The position numbers were made by a program, and so were the translations under genes. This document shows, piece by piece, positions 1-9,076 of a stretch of 64,000 nucleotides of DNA. Numbering within the stretch: the stretch's first letter is position 1; each line of letters opens with the position of its first letter. The stretch comes from Clostridium bowmanii. GTDB taxonomy: Bacteria; Bacillota; Clostridia; Clostridiales; Clostridiaceae. Under the pieces are notes generated by a model that saw nothing but the letters and a program-made list of their open reading frames with translations, did not search any database and had not been told where the DNA came from. The stretch is from contig NZ_JAHLDL010000015.1 of assembly GCF_018861315.1 (NCBI RefSeq), positions 37,146-101,145 of the forward strand, written 5' to 3'.

Positions 1-58
1 TTTATTATATGTTTTAGTAATTAACATTTGCTTAATAAAGAGATAAAAGGAGATTTAT

Positions 59-1759
59 ATGAAGAATTCACAAACATTAAAAACAGATTTAGACAGGATT
101 GAAGGAAAAAGCTATAGGCTTTACAAAGATTTAGAGGGGCAATATGATTTTGGAACTCATACACTTAGCATAGATCATGTCCAAGGTGATCCGTTTGCAT
201 CACCATCAAGAATTAGAGTAATAATAAATCAAAATATTGCAAAATTCCCAAAGAAAATTTTTGATAATAAGAACAAAAATATTGCTGTAGCAGATTACTT
301 AACAAGAGAATTTTATTCTAATATAAATAAGTGTGCTGAAAGAGGCTCTGGATCTGGGAAGAGTGGACTCATAGCTATAAGTAAATGTCCACAGGAAATA
401 TTAAAAAGAACTTCAATAATTATAAATGAAGATAAAATAGAAGCAAGGTTTTATGTGGGGTTTCCAGCTAGAGGAAGAAGTGTTTTATCAAAGGAGCTTG
501 AGAAAATTTTATATAAAATCATACCTGGCATCATAGAGAAAACTTTACTATATAAAAATATTAATAGTCACAAATTAATGAGCAGAGTAAAGGTTGTAGA
601 AGACCAGGAGAGTATAAGAAGTGAATTATCTAATAGAGGACTAGTTGCATTTGTAGCTAATGGGTCAATACTTCCTAGAGAAAGTGGTGTATCTTCAAAA
701 GTATTAATAGAGGGCAAGGTATTTGTTTCACCAAAGGAATTAGAAGTGGAGTTTAATACTGAGAGTCACGGCACAATCTGTGGTATGGGAATAAAAAAAG
801 GTATAACACTTATAGTTGGTGGAGGATATCATGGTAAATCTACATTATTAAAAGCGCTAGAGCTTGGAGTTTATAATCATATTGAAGGTGATGGTAGGGA
901 GTTTGTTATAACAGATGAATCTGCTTTGAAAGTAAGAGCAGAAGACAGTAGATGTATAACTAAAACAGATATATCGCTATTTATAAGTAATATGCCGGGT
1001 GGAAAGGATACTGTAGAGTTCTCTACAGAAAACGCAAGTGGGAGTACATCACAGGCGGCGAGTATCATTGAGGGAATAGAAAGTGGAGCTAAGGTGTTTT
1101 TAATAGATGAAGATACATCCGCCACTAATTTTATGATGAGGGACGATTTAATGCAAAAATTAGTTTGCACAGAAAAAGAGCCAATCACACCCTTTATTGA
1201 AATAGCGAAGTCGCTATATGAGCAAAAGAGTATTTCAACAATAATAGTAGTAGGAAGCTGTGGAGATTTTTTTGATATAGCAGATTCTGTAATACAAATG
1301 GATAATTATATGGCTGTGGATGTGACAGAAAAAGCTAAAAAGCTAAGCCTTGGTCATATTATAAAAAGAATAATGGATAGAAACGTAAAAATAGATATTG
1401 CTTTTAATAGGCGAGTTAAGGCTGGGACTATTGCTCTTGGGGAAAAAGGAATTAAAATTAAAACTATAGGAATAGACACTATAAATATAAACAAAGAGGA
1501 TATAAATTTGAGAGGTGTGGAGCAAATAGTTGATAATGAACAATTAAATGCTATCGGATCAATTATGAAATGGGCAGAGAGTAATATTATGAATAAGGAT
1601 CTAGGTTTTGAGACTATGGTGGATAATATAATTTGTGAAATAGACAAAAATGGGTTGATATCTTTGGATAAATCAAAAGGTGGGAGTGGGAGTTTAGCTA
1701 TGCCAAGAAAGCAAGAAATAATGGCAGCTTACAATAGATACAGAAACTTAAAAATATAA
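59..1759 (+). CDS. ABC-class predicted ATPase (PF09818-like)
   Basis: A 566-residue cytoplasmic protein resembling the 'predicted ATPase of the ABC class' family (COG3044), whose cellular role is not established. The Walker A loop GGGYHGKST is at about residues 254-262, an ABC-signature-like segment (SGSTSQAAS) at about 328-337 and the Walker B strand VFLIDEDTS at about 346-354. There are no membrane segments or signal peptide, and length is typical of the family. An AAGGAG site 6-7 bases upstream supports the ATG. A degraded copy of its 3' end lies just downstream (1860-1920). Family call is firm; function is unknown. Confidence 0.85.
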   Translation: MKNSQTLKTDLDRIEGKSYRLYKDLEGQYDFGTHTLSIDHVQGDPFASPSRIRVIINQNIAKFPKKIFDNKNKNIAVADYLTREFYSNINKCAERGSGSGKSGLIAISKCPQEILKRTSIIINEDKIEARFYVGFPARGRSVLSKELEKILYKIIPGIIEKTLLYKNINSHKLMSRVKVVEDQESIRSELSNRGLVAFVANGSILPRESGVSSKVLIEGKVFVSPKELEVEFNTESHGTICGMGIKKGITLIVGGGYHGKSTLLKALELGVYNHIEGDGREFVITDESALKVRAEDSRCITKTDISLFISNMPGGKDTVEFSTENASGSTSQAASIIEGIESGAKVFLIDEDTSATNFMMRDDLMQKLVCTEKEPITPFIEIAKSLYEQKSISTIIVVGSCGDFFDIADSVIQMDNYMAVDVTEKAKKLSLGHIIKRIMDRNVKIDIAFNRRVKAGTIALGEKGIKIKTIGIDTININKEDINLRGVEQIVDNEQLNAIGSIMKWAESNIMNKDLGFETMVDNIICEIDKNGLISLDKSKGGSGSLAMPRKQEIMAAYNRYRNLKI

Positions 1760-1859
1760 TATTCATGTAGCTAAGTGTTTTTTTTGAAGAGGTATTAAAT
1801 AAAGAATAAATAGTTAAACTAATGTTATGTATAGGATCAGGATGAAATAAGTATTACCC

Positions 1860-1920
1860 ATGATTAGGAAATAAGAAATAATAGCGCCCTATGTTAGGTA
1901 CAGAAATTTTAAAATACAAT
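1860..1920 (+). pseudogene. Remnant of a second copy of the ATPase gene 3' end
   Basis: These bases align without gaps to 1700-1760, the last codons of the upstream ATPase gene, at a constant offset of 160 bp. Over 1712-1761 about three quarters of the bases match. The remnant reads M-I-R-K-stop-E-I-I-A-P-Y-V-R-Y-R-N-F-K-I where the intact gene reads M-P-R-K-Q-E-I-M-A-A-Y-N-R-Y-R-N-L-K-I. The stop is a CAA to TAA change. The protein-level similarity suggests decay of a paralogous copy, or of a tandem duplication, rather than chance. No other part of the second copy is recognisable. Confidence 0.6.
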
Positions 1921-1957
1921 TATCTAAGGAGTATAGATAAGAGAGGTGAAATCTAAT

Positions 1958-3338
1958 ATGGCATTATTTAACAGCAAAAACAGAGATGATGACGGTAAGA
2001 ATCTTTATACTAATTCAATAGCCCAGGCTCAGCTTCCAAAAGACGAGCTACCTGATAAAATTTCCGACCCTGGAGTGATTCGTCAACTGATTCATGATGA
2101 ACTATTTATGGACGGAAATGCTCGTCAAAACCTAGCAACTTTTTGCACTACATACATTGAAAATGAAGTTCGTAGTCTTATAGATTTGTCAATTAATAAA
2201 AATATGATAGATAAGGATGAATACCCACAAACTGCTGAAATTGAACATAGATGTGTGAATATATTGGCAAATCTTTGGCATTCACCTGGAAAATTAGATA
2301 CCATTGGGTGTTCCACAGTTGGATCTAGTGAAGCGGGCATGCTTGGCCGGCCTAGCACTTAAATGGAAGTGGCGAAAACGTCGCGAAGCTGAGGGTAAAC
2401 CTACCAATAATCCTAACATCGTATGTGGTCCTGTACAAATATGTTGGCATAAATTTGCACGTTATTTTGATGTTGAAATAAGAGAAGTCCCACTAATGCC
2501 AGGCGAGCTCGGTATGAAACCGAACCAACTAGTGCAGTACTGCGATGAGAACACAATTGGAGTAGTAGCAACTTTAGGTAGCACATTTACCTGTATCTAT
2601 GAACCAGTGCAGGAGCTGGCTAAAGCCTTAGATGCAATTGAGAAAGAAACAAGTTATGATATTCCAATTCATGTAGATGGCGCTAGCGGAGCATTCATTG
2701 CACTATTTATACAGAAAAATGTTAAATGGGACTTTTGTATTTCTAGGGTCAAATCTATTAATGCCTCCGGTCATAAATTTGGAATGTAACCACTTGGTGT
2801 TGGTTGGATTATTTGGAGAACTTTGGATGATTTGCCTGAGAAATTAATCTTTAATGTAGATTATTTAGGAGGACAAATGACAACATTTGCACTGGATTTT
2901 TCACGACCAGCGGGTCAAATTATATCTCAGTATTACAAGTTTTTGCAATTAGGTAATGAGGGCTACACTGCAATTAACAATGCTTGTGCCGACACTGCGC
3001 AGTATTTGGGGGAAGAGCTTGGAAAAATAGACTTATTTGATATATTATATGATGGGCATGGTGGTATACCAGCAGTTTGTTACTCCCTAAAGGATGAAGC
3101 TGGAGCAGGGTTTTCACTTTATGAACTTTCTGATTGGTTAAGAATGCATGGTTGGCAAATTGCATCCTATCCACTCCCAAGCAATCGCCAGAATTTAACC
3201 GTACAACGTATATTAATTCGTCATGTTGTTAGTCGTGATATGATATTTTTATTCCTTCGTGATTTAAAAAAGGAATTGGAGTATTTAAAGAAGAACCCAT
3301 TATTAGTTCATTCTAATGAAGTTAGTTTTCATCAATAA
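1958..3338 (+). pseudogene. gadB: Glutamate decarboxylase, disrupted (frameshift plus internal stop)
   Basis: Together the fragments encode a full-length (about 460 residues) PLP-dependent glutamate decarboxylase, which converts glutamate to GABA in acid resistance. Recognisable parts are [43 protein letters not shown] and the PLP-lysine motif SGHKFG. Two lesions break it. One extra G near 2345 (CTTGGCC where CTTGCC restores the frame) shifts the frame after SSEAGML. An in-frame TAA at 2787-2789 sits where family members have FGLAPLGVGW. The frame before and after this stop is the same. The ATG at 1958 with GAGAGGTG upstream is the likely original start. No glutamate/GABA antiporter gene is adjacent. 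Confidence 0.88.
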
Positions 3339-3341
3339 ATA

Positions 3342-3384
3342 AAAACTCCAAGCTCTTAGGTTACTTCTAAGAGCTTGGAGTTTT
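3342..3384. terminator. Bidirectional intrinsic terminator
   Basis: A perfect 18-bp inverted repeat (AAAACTCCAAGCTCTTAG, 7-base loop, exact complement) lies between the end of the gad pseudogene and the end of the converging gerC gene. A- and T-rich ends on both sides allow it to end transcription from either strand. Confidence 0.9.
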
Positions 3385-3503
3385 CTAATTTTTGAAATTT
3401 ATTTCAATAGCAAGTAAAGTAAATATAAATTTGAGGTGAAATGATATGGATAAATATACAAGAGAAGAATTTATATGGTAATTATTGGTTTTGTACTATA
3501 AAA

Positions 3504-4622
3504 TTAATAATCTCCTCTTCCAGTTTTATCAATTTTAACCTTCACATTAACTTCTATTTTTGAATCACATACTATAGAATTCCAATCTACCCCCGTTTGT
3601 CTACCATTTTTAGCTGCTGCAACTTGACCTAGATCTAAACAATCAATTTTATATTGGCTTCTCATTTTCGTTATAAAACTATCACATTCTTTTTTAACCT
3701 TTTGAGCCATATCTCTGTTAAATTCATCATTTTTTTCAGAACTACTTCGTAAATTTTTATAAAGTGTATTTTCTATTATATCGCCATCTAAATCAATATT
3801 TATAGTAAAATTATATTTATCCCCTTTTTTAGTGCAAGAAATTTTTCTCTTAGAAGTAGCATAATAGTTAATATAATCTTTTGCATTCTTTTGTATTGTA
3901 AGGATGCCTCTAACATTATTCTCTTTTATTATATTAAATGTTTTAAGCTCATCTGTATTAATTTTTGTAATCATTTTATCTTTTTTAAATAGTGCCATTC
4001 CAGTAATTTCAATTCCTTTATCTACTATTTCAATGTAAGGCAGTGTAATGTTACGTCCCTCACTATCAACAGCAAAAAACACATCTATTATTTTATAATT
4101 ATCCGAAAAAAAGTTATAGTATTTGGAGTTCTTAATTAATCCCGCTATAAAATCTCCAGAGCTTGGATATCCTTTTATATTCATGTTGAGTATGTCTGCT
4201 GCCTTATCTTTAGATACTACCATATATGCAGTGTCATTTAAATATGGATTTCGAAATAAAATATCTATCATATTCCTAATACCAAATACTGCGGCCTCTT
4301 CACTCTCAACAACTAATTTTTCAGAACCTAATATGCTTTCTTTATCATCAATTAATTGCCTAACCTGCCTAGTTTGGCCAAGATTTGCGGCAGTGGACTT
4401 TATTACATCACTTTCTATTTTTTCTTGAGGCCCAAATAAATACACTGAGAATAATGTAGTATAATTTACAATATCGCTCTTTATATCAATGTCTTGGCCT
4501 ATTGCAGAAATAATATTCAATTGTTCAATTGGTTGCTGCTGTCTTAACCCGGAGGAGAAAAAAATAGCAATTGCACTACATATTAAAATTGGGATTACAT
4601 ATTTTTTTTTGTTATTCTTCAT
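3504..4622 (-). CDS. gerC: Ger(x)C family spore germination protein, no lipobox cysteine
   Basis: Third subunit of a GerA-type germinant receptor of the spore inner membrane, 372 residues, with the GerAC-like C-terminal domain (about 200-365). Family members are normally lipoproteins with a Cys after the N-terminal hydrophobic segment. Here the segment at about 8-25 is followed by SSGLRQQQ, with a TTA leucine codon where LxGC would be expected, so lipid attachment as in the family looks lost. The start overlaps the gerB stop by 4 bases (ATGA), implying translational coupling. The order A-B-C matches the family. The identity is clear from context; whether it works as an anchored protein is uncertain. 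Confidence 0.85.
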   Translation of the reverse strand: MKNNKKKYVIPILICSAIAIFFSSGLRQQQPIEQLNIISAIGQDIDIKSDIVNYTTLFSVYLFGPQEKIESDVIKSTAANLGQTRQVRQLIDDKESILGSEKLVVESEEAAVFGIRNMIDILFRNPYLNDTAYMVVSKDKAADILNMNIKGYPSSGDFIAGLIKNSKYYNFFSDNYKIIDVFFAVDSEGRNITLPYIEIVDKGIEITGMALFKKDKMITKINTDELKTFNIIKENNVRGILTIQKNAKDYINYYATSKRKISCTKKGDKYNFTINIDLDGDIIENTLYKNLRSSSEKNDEFNRDMAQKVKKECDSFITKMRSQYKIDCLDLGQVAAAKNGRQTGVDWNSIVCDSKIEVNVKVKIDKTGRGDY

Positions 4623-5704
4623 TTTAATTGTCCTTTTTTAACATAAATTATTAGCGTTATTATTGTCACATAAGCTACATTGAATAATACATATTTAGGA
4701 GTTATAAAGTTTAGAAAACTTGTTGCTGTTGAAAGATTACTATATTTCAGGGATAAATAAAATATTAACGGATAAATAATATAAACAATTTTTTTTATTT
4801 CGGTTTTTTTAAAAAAGTCCTTTAAAATGAAAGCTGTTGCAAAGTAGTTATTAGCTATTGTTTTGCAAATAATAAGAGCCCATATAACAACAAACACAAA
4901 CTTAAAATTGCTAATAGTAGGTATTCTTACGGTTTTAGCTACCATATTTACAGACCATAACATCTTGGGAATAATATCTATTCCCACATAATAAATCGTA
5001 ATAAATGTAATCCAAGCATAAATTATTGCTGTTATTAGAACTCCTTTTATTGATGCTTTCATAACTTTTGTCTTGTCAGTTATAAATGGATAGATTAAAA
5101 ATATAATTTCAATTCCTCCAAAAGCAAAAGCCGAGTATTGGCTTGCCTTTACTATATTTAAAACTCCACTACCTAGTATTGGAAATATATTTAAATAGTT
5201 TCCTTGGAACAACGCAGCACATAAAATTATAGATAAAAGAATAGTAAGTATAAACATTAACTGATTGACTCTTGCTAAAATCTTTAATCCTTTTGTTGCC
5301 GTATATGCAGCCAACGCTAGTATGACTATTAATATTTTTTGTAAACTTAAAAAACTCACTATTAAAGTCCACTTTATTAGACTAACTTGAAAAGCTATGG
5401 ATGTAGTAAATAATACAAAATACAATAAAAAAATAATATTTAAAATATTTCCAATAAATTTTCCAAAACATATCTTGCTTAAGACTAAGATGTTTTTTTT
5501 GGGATGTATTTTGCATAAAATTGAAGCAATAATAACCATGTATAATGGGTATACGGCTCCAATAAATGCCGATATCCACGCATCCTGTTTTGCGACAACT
5601 ACTAGATCATTAGGTAATGATAATATTCCAACACCAATCATAGATCCAATAAGCAGAAAAGTAAACTCACCTGGAGATATATCATTACTTCCTACTTTTT
5701 TCAT
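4619..5704 (-). CDS. gerB: GerAB-type spore germination permease
   Basis: An integral membrane protein of about 361 residues of the spore permease branch of the APC superfamily, the presumed germinant-binding subunit of the receptor. About ten hydrophobic segments run through the whole chain, beginning with FTFLLIGSMIGVGILSLP, a typical N-terminal motif. The ATG at 5704 is chosen because GGAGG lies 6-7 bases upstream. An in-frame TTG 15 bases earlier overlaps that site and is less likely. The gene overlaps the gerA end by 20 bases and the gerC start by 4. Confidence 0.9.
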   Translation of the reverse strand: MKKVGSNDISPGEFTFLLIGSMIGVGILSLPNDLVVVAKQDAWISAFIGAVYPLYMVIIASILCKIHPKKNILVLSKICFGKFIGNILNIIFLLYFVLFTTSIAFQVSLIKWTLIVSFLSLQKILIVILALAAYTATKGLKILARVNQLMFILTILLSIILCAALFQGNYLNIFPILGSGVLNIVKASQYSAFAFGGIEIIFLIYPFITDKTKVMKASIKGVLITAIIYAWITFITIYYVGIDIIPKMLWSVNMVAKTVRIPTISNFKFVFVVIWALIICKTIANNYFATAFILKDFFKKTEIKKIVYIIYPLIFYLSLKYSNLSTATSFLNFITPKYVLFNVAYVTIITLIIYVKKGQLK

Positions 5705-7178
5705 TTTTATTTCCTCCAAACTTATTTCTGAAATCAGTTTGTCTTACTGGATTATTATTGGGTATAGACTCAGGCCTCTTATTCATTTTCCATAATGGAG
5801 CTCTAATAAACATATCTTTTAAATCATCATATTTGTCTAGTGGAAAATATGGAACTCCAAAGCTATCTAATGAAAGAAGATGTACAAATAGAAAATATAA
5901 ACCTGCAATTAATCCTAATGCTCCTAAATAGTTAACTAAAAATAATAAGGGAAACCCTAGTAACCTTATTGTAATTGACATATCATAGCTTGGTACGATA
6001 AAAGTTCCAATAGTTGCAACTCCTACTATTACTAATGTGGTTGGACTAACTATTCTTGCCTGCAAAGCAGCATCGCCTATTATAAAACCTCCAACTACAC
6101 TTAATGTTTGAGCAATTTTAGTAGGAAGGCGTAATCCCCCTTCTCTTAAAATTTCTATAACAACTTGCATAGATAATATTTCAAGAAATGGCGATACCCC
6201 TATATTTAGTCTTGATTGAACTATAGGAATTATAAATCGAATTGGAATTAGTTCCGAATTATACATAATTAAAGTTAAATAAATAGATGGTAATATGACA
6301 ACAATAAAAGTTGCAAAGATACGAATGAATCTATTAAAATTACTTACAATTGTTCTTTGATAATAATCTTCTGCTGCTTGAAAAAATTCTATAAACAAAG
6401 ATGGAACAGTAAGCACAAAGGGTGTACCATCAACAATTATAGCAATTTTACCTTCTAAAAGATTTGATTGCACAACATCTGGTCTTTGAGTTGCATATGC
6501 TTGAGGGAAAATAGAGTATGGGTATTTCTCAATATATTGTAAAATCTCCCCACTAGCTCCAATGAAATCTACATCGATTAATGATAATCTATTACGAATA
6601 TCATCAAGTATGTCTTTATCAACAATGTCATCAACATATAATAACGCTATATCCTTTTGTGAACGTCTTCCAACAATTAGATTCTCTATTTTCAAATTTT
6701 TATCTTTTAGTGATCTTTTTACTAGGCTGAGATTTACTTGAAGGTTTTCTACAAACCCATCTCTTGGTCCTTTAATTCCCACTTCGTCCATCGGTTCTGT
6801 AATACTTCTATGTTCAGCACCAGCTGTATCTGCAACAATAAAACTATTTGCTTCATATATAATAATAGCTGTTTGCCCACTTTTAATATCCTTTGCTACT
6901 ATACTAATATCACTTTCAATAGCTATCTTTGACATTGAAATATATTTATCGCAGACATGCTCATTAATCAATTCAATAGTGCTTAAATCTTCATTCACTT
7001 GATGCATTAAAGGATTTAAAATATCTCTATTGATGATATTTTGATCTACTAAGCCATCTTTATATAAAAGTGCAGCTTCAATAGGATGTATTATTCCAAT
7101 ATGAAATTTTCTTATTATAATTTGTTGGTTATTACCGCTTAATTCTGTAATAGAATTGATTTTATCCTCAAGCTTCAT
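5685..7178 (-). CDS. gerA: GerA family spore germination protein (GerAA-type)
   Basis: First subunit of the germinant receptor, about 497 residues. A soluble N-terminal half (to about 240) is followed by hydrophobic segments from about 290 to 450. Family motifs include VEAALLYKDG-like and GTPFVLTVPSLFIEFFQAAE. An ATG at 7199 would add 7 residues but has no ribosome binding site; the ATG at 7178 has AAGGA 9 bases upstream. It leads a three-gene operon gerA-gerB-gerC with overlapping ends. The upstream region is long and gene-poor. I could not identify a convincing forespore (sigma-G) promoter by eye. Confidence 0.9.
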   Translation of the reverse strand: MKLEDKINSITELSGNNQQIIIRKFHIGIIHPIEAALLYKDGLVDQNIINRDILNPLMHQVNEDLSTIELINEHVCDKYISMSKIAIESDISIVAKDIKSGQTAIIIYEANSFIVADTAGAEHRSITEPMDEVGIKGPRDGFVENLQVNLSLVKRSLKDKNLKIENLIVGRRSQKDIALLYVDDIVDKDILDDIRNRLSLIDVDFIGASGEILQYIEKYPYSIFPQAYATQRPDVVQSNLLEGKIAIIVDGTPFVLTVPSLFIEFFQAAEDYYQRTIVSNFNRFIRIFATFIVVILPSIYLTLIMYNSELIPIRFIIPIVQSRLNIGVSPFLEILSMQVVIEILREGGLRLPTKIAQTLSVVGGFIIGDAALQARIVSPTTLVIVGVATIGTFIVPSYDMSITIRLLGFPLLFLVNYLGALGLIAGLYFLFVHLLSLDSFGVPYFPLDKYDDLKDMFIRAPLWKMNKRPESIPNNNPVRQTDFRNKFGGNKNEKSRK

Positions 7179-7464
7179 AAGTAAATCATCCTTCCTCATA
7201 GATATAATTTTCTTTACTAATTATGTAGAAAATCGTATTCAGTTAAAATTATATCCAATAAGGTATAAATTAGTCATTTTAGGTGATTCGAATATAAGTA
7301 AAACCTATTCAAGATGTTCTATTTAGGTATAATCTTTGAACAGAAAAGAAAAAATCTTCATCTTAAAAGAGAAATGCTTAATAATATAGTTATAAGATTA
7401 TTTCATCATTACATAATAAATTAGGTTAATATAGTCAGAGTTCGTGTTTTGAATAGGTTTGGAT

Positions 7465-7607
7465 TCAGATGTTGAGGCTACCAAAACTATCACCATAAGT
7501 ATACTTTTCTTTTGTTGTATATTTAGTTCTTCTAGACATAAAAATACTCCCATTTCTAGTAACAGATTTTTATTATTTAATCTGTCTACTTTATTGGGAG
7601 CATATCA
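7465..7607 (-). mobile_element. Left-end remnant of an IS3-family (IS150-like) element
   Basis: Read on the minus strand, 7607 begins TGATATGCTCCC followed by AATAAAGTAGACAG, which resembles the terminal repeat and AAAGTAGACA motif of IS150-like elements. About 65 bases further in, an ATG (7539) opens M-S-R-R-T-K-Y-T-T-K-E-K-Y, like the start of IS3 OrfA transposases, but the frame departs from the family and stops after 24 codons. The rest of the element is gone. The call rests on the end motif and 13 residues only. Confidence 0.5.
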
Positions 7608-7724
7608 TTGTACTTGTGTTACATTCACATTGTTCAACTTAATCAAAAATATAAAAGGAACTTAGTTACTTTTATATTTTTATAGAATTGTTTTTTATTA
7701 TATAATCTAAAACAATATATTTTT

Positions 7725-7853
7725 TTATTTATTTTGGGAATAGTAGTGAGAAACAATAAGCTTGTCCAATTCTTGGCTAACTAATATTGTTCTTTCGTTT
7801 AAAGGTCCTTTTTCATTTATAAGTTTTATTAGTTCATCTCTTAATTCCTCCAT
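7725..7853 (-). CDS. Spo0E-like aspartyl-phosphate phosphatase
   Basis: A 42-residue protein starting MEELRDELIKLINEKG and containing SQELDKLIV, the hallmark (S-x-E-L-D-x-L-I) of Spo0E-type phosphatases, which remove phosphate from Spo0A-P and delay sporulation. Typical family members are 45-85 residues and form a two-helix hairpin; this one fits the short end. GAGGT lies 6-7 bases before the ATG. It lies alone between transposon relics and, together with the ger operon, points to a spore-former. The motif makes the family call strong despite the small size. Confidence 0.85.
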   Translation of the reverse strand: MEELRDELIKLINEKGPLNERTILVSQELDKLIVSHYYSQNK

Positions 7854-7971
7854 AATTTACCTCTTTCTTTGATAATATGTTTTTTTAAACAACAATATAC
7901 ATTATATTACAACCCTTACATTTTTGCAATATAAAATTTAAAAAATTGTAATGTTAGAACTATTTAAAAAA

Positions 7972-8015
7972 CAAAGTGAAAGTAACACAATGTTAATTGA
8001 GTTACTTTCACTTTG
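7972..8015. repeat. Perfect 15-bp inverted repeat
   Basis: CAAAGTGAAAGTAAC is followed 14 bases later by its exact complement. It has no T-run, so it is a poor terminator. It lies between the spo0E-like gene and the recombinase relic and may be a leftover end of a lost element or an operator. Confidence 0.6.
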
Positions 8016-8139
8016 GGTGTATTGCTCATTCCTTAATTTTTTCAATTTGAATGTAACATATGTATTAACTTATAACGTTCAATGTATTATAAATCAGCAA
8101 ATTAATAAATTACATAAAAAAGAAGGTGTTTACCTTTTT

Positions 8140-8330
8140 TTACATTTCAGATTCTTTTATGTGTCTATATAATGTGTTTTTGCTCATATTTAATGATTTT
8201 TGAAAATTCAATATTGTTACTTCTTTATTTTACCAATTACTATAATAGTTATTAAACTTTCGTGGTAGAATTCTAGTAGGTTTACCAAATTTAATGCTCT
8301 TGTCTTTAGCATTCTTAGTCGTGCGATAAC
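8140..8330 (-). pseudogene. Serine recombinase (resolvase/invertase) C-terminal relic
   Basis: On the minus strand the frame ending at 8140 reads KDKSIKFGKPTRILPRKF, then NNYYSNW, a stop, then NKEVTILNFQKSLNMSKNT and LYRHIKESEM. This is the linker and DNA-binding helix-turn-helix end of a resolvase-type recombinase. A TAA interrupts it after the Trp, and further stops precede the region. The catalytic N-terminal domain is absent, so this is a dead fragment of a mobile element. Confidence 0.75.
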
Positions 8331-8676
8331 TCTAACTGTATTTTTTTCAGTTCATGGTTCGCTATATAAGATAAGAAGTTGATAGCCATATGTTTATGGT
8401 ATAGTCTAGTTTATTGACTCCTGTGCTTAATAAAAGAAATCAAGTATTAATATACTTAAATATAATAAATTAAAAGTGTGAAGGCAGATTACTAAAATAT
8501 TTCGCTGGTATTTAGGAAAGTCACTAATATTTTATATATGATCCATGAAGGTTTTATTTTTTTTATAGAATATAAAGGAAAATTATGAATGTTTGTTGAA
8601 TTATGTAAAGAAAGCGCATTATACATGGTAATATGCTAGCTTTATATAATGTCTAAACTGTTATTACTATAAGTTG
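8331..8676. other. Gene-free AT-rich stretch
   Basis: No coding region, RNA or clear mobile-element end was recognised here. It separates the recombinase relic from the broken kinase gene and probably contains that gene's old promoter. Confidence 0.5.
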
Positions 8677-8691
8677 AATGGAGGGGTCAGT

Positions 8692-9046
8692 ATGAAAAAG
8701 CTAATTATTATTAATGGGACAATGGGTGTTGGCAAAAGTACTGTGTGCAACGTATTGCTTGATTCACCAGGAATATATATTTACACAGCTTTTGGAATTA
8801 TTAAAAGATTATGATTTTGAGCTTTATAAAATTTCTTTGGTTTGTTCTGAAACAGCCCTTAAAAGTAGATTGAAGATTGATGTGAAGAGTGGTATTAGGG
8901 AACTTGATGTAATTGATAGAAGTTTACAAAGACTAGTTTTATATAACAGTATGGATACAGTTAAAATTGATGTAAGTGATATTGATTCTAAACAGGCCGC
9001 TATTGAAATAATCAAGTTAATAGAAACAGGTGAAACAAAATTTTAG
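8692..9046 (+). pseudogene. P-loop nucleotide kinase-like gene with an internal deletion
   Basis: An ATG at 8692 behind GGAGGGG opens MKKLIIINGTMGVGKSTVC, a textbook Walker A of small AAA/kinase-like ATPases. After about codon 24 the frame runs out, and the rest of the protein continues in another frame (HQEYIFTQLLELLKDYDF... to the stop at 9046), ending with the helical C-terminal part of such proteins. The middle, including the Walker B region expected by residue 100, is missing. A deletion of roughly 150-170 bases near 8760 with loss of frame explains this. That size is inferred from the general length of related proteins. The gene is dead. Confidence 0.7.
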
Positions 9047-9076
9047 CATAGGTCACTAAAGGAATAGAGGTGAAGT

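Noticed and set aside
2787..2789. The TAA in the decarboxylase as a recoded or read-through codon
   Set aside because: An independent frameshift upstream already disrupts the gene, and ochre codons are not recoded in this group.
3446..3481. A 12-codon reading frame (MDKYTREEFIW) behind a GAGGTG site
   Set aside because: Too short to judge; could be the severed start of a lost gene, but no family is recognisable and it lies in a terminator-flanked gap.
7459..7665. 68-codon frame on the plus strand
   Set aside because: It is antisense to the IS3-type left end and has no start signal.
7951..8172. 73-codon frame on the plus strand
   Set aside because: It runs through the 15-bp palindrome and antisense to the recombinase relic, has biased composition (Leu/Phe/Asn) and no ribosome binding site.
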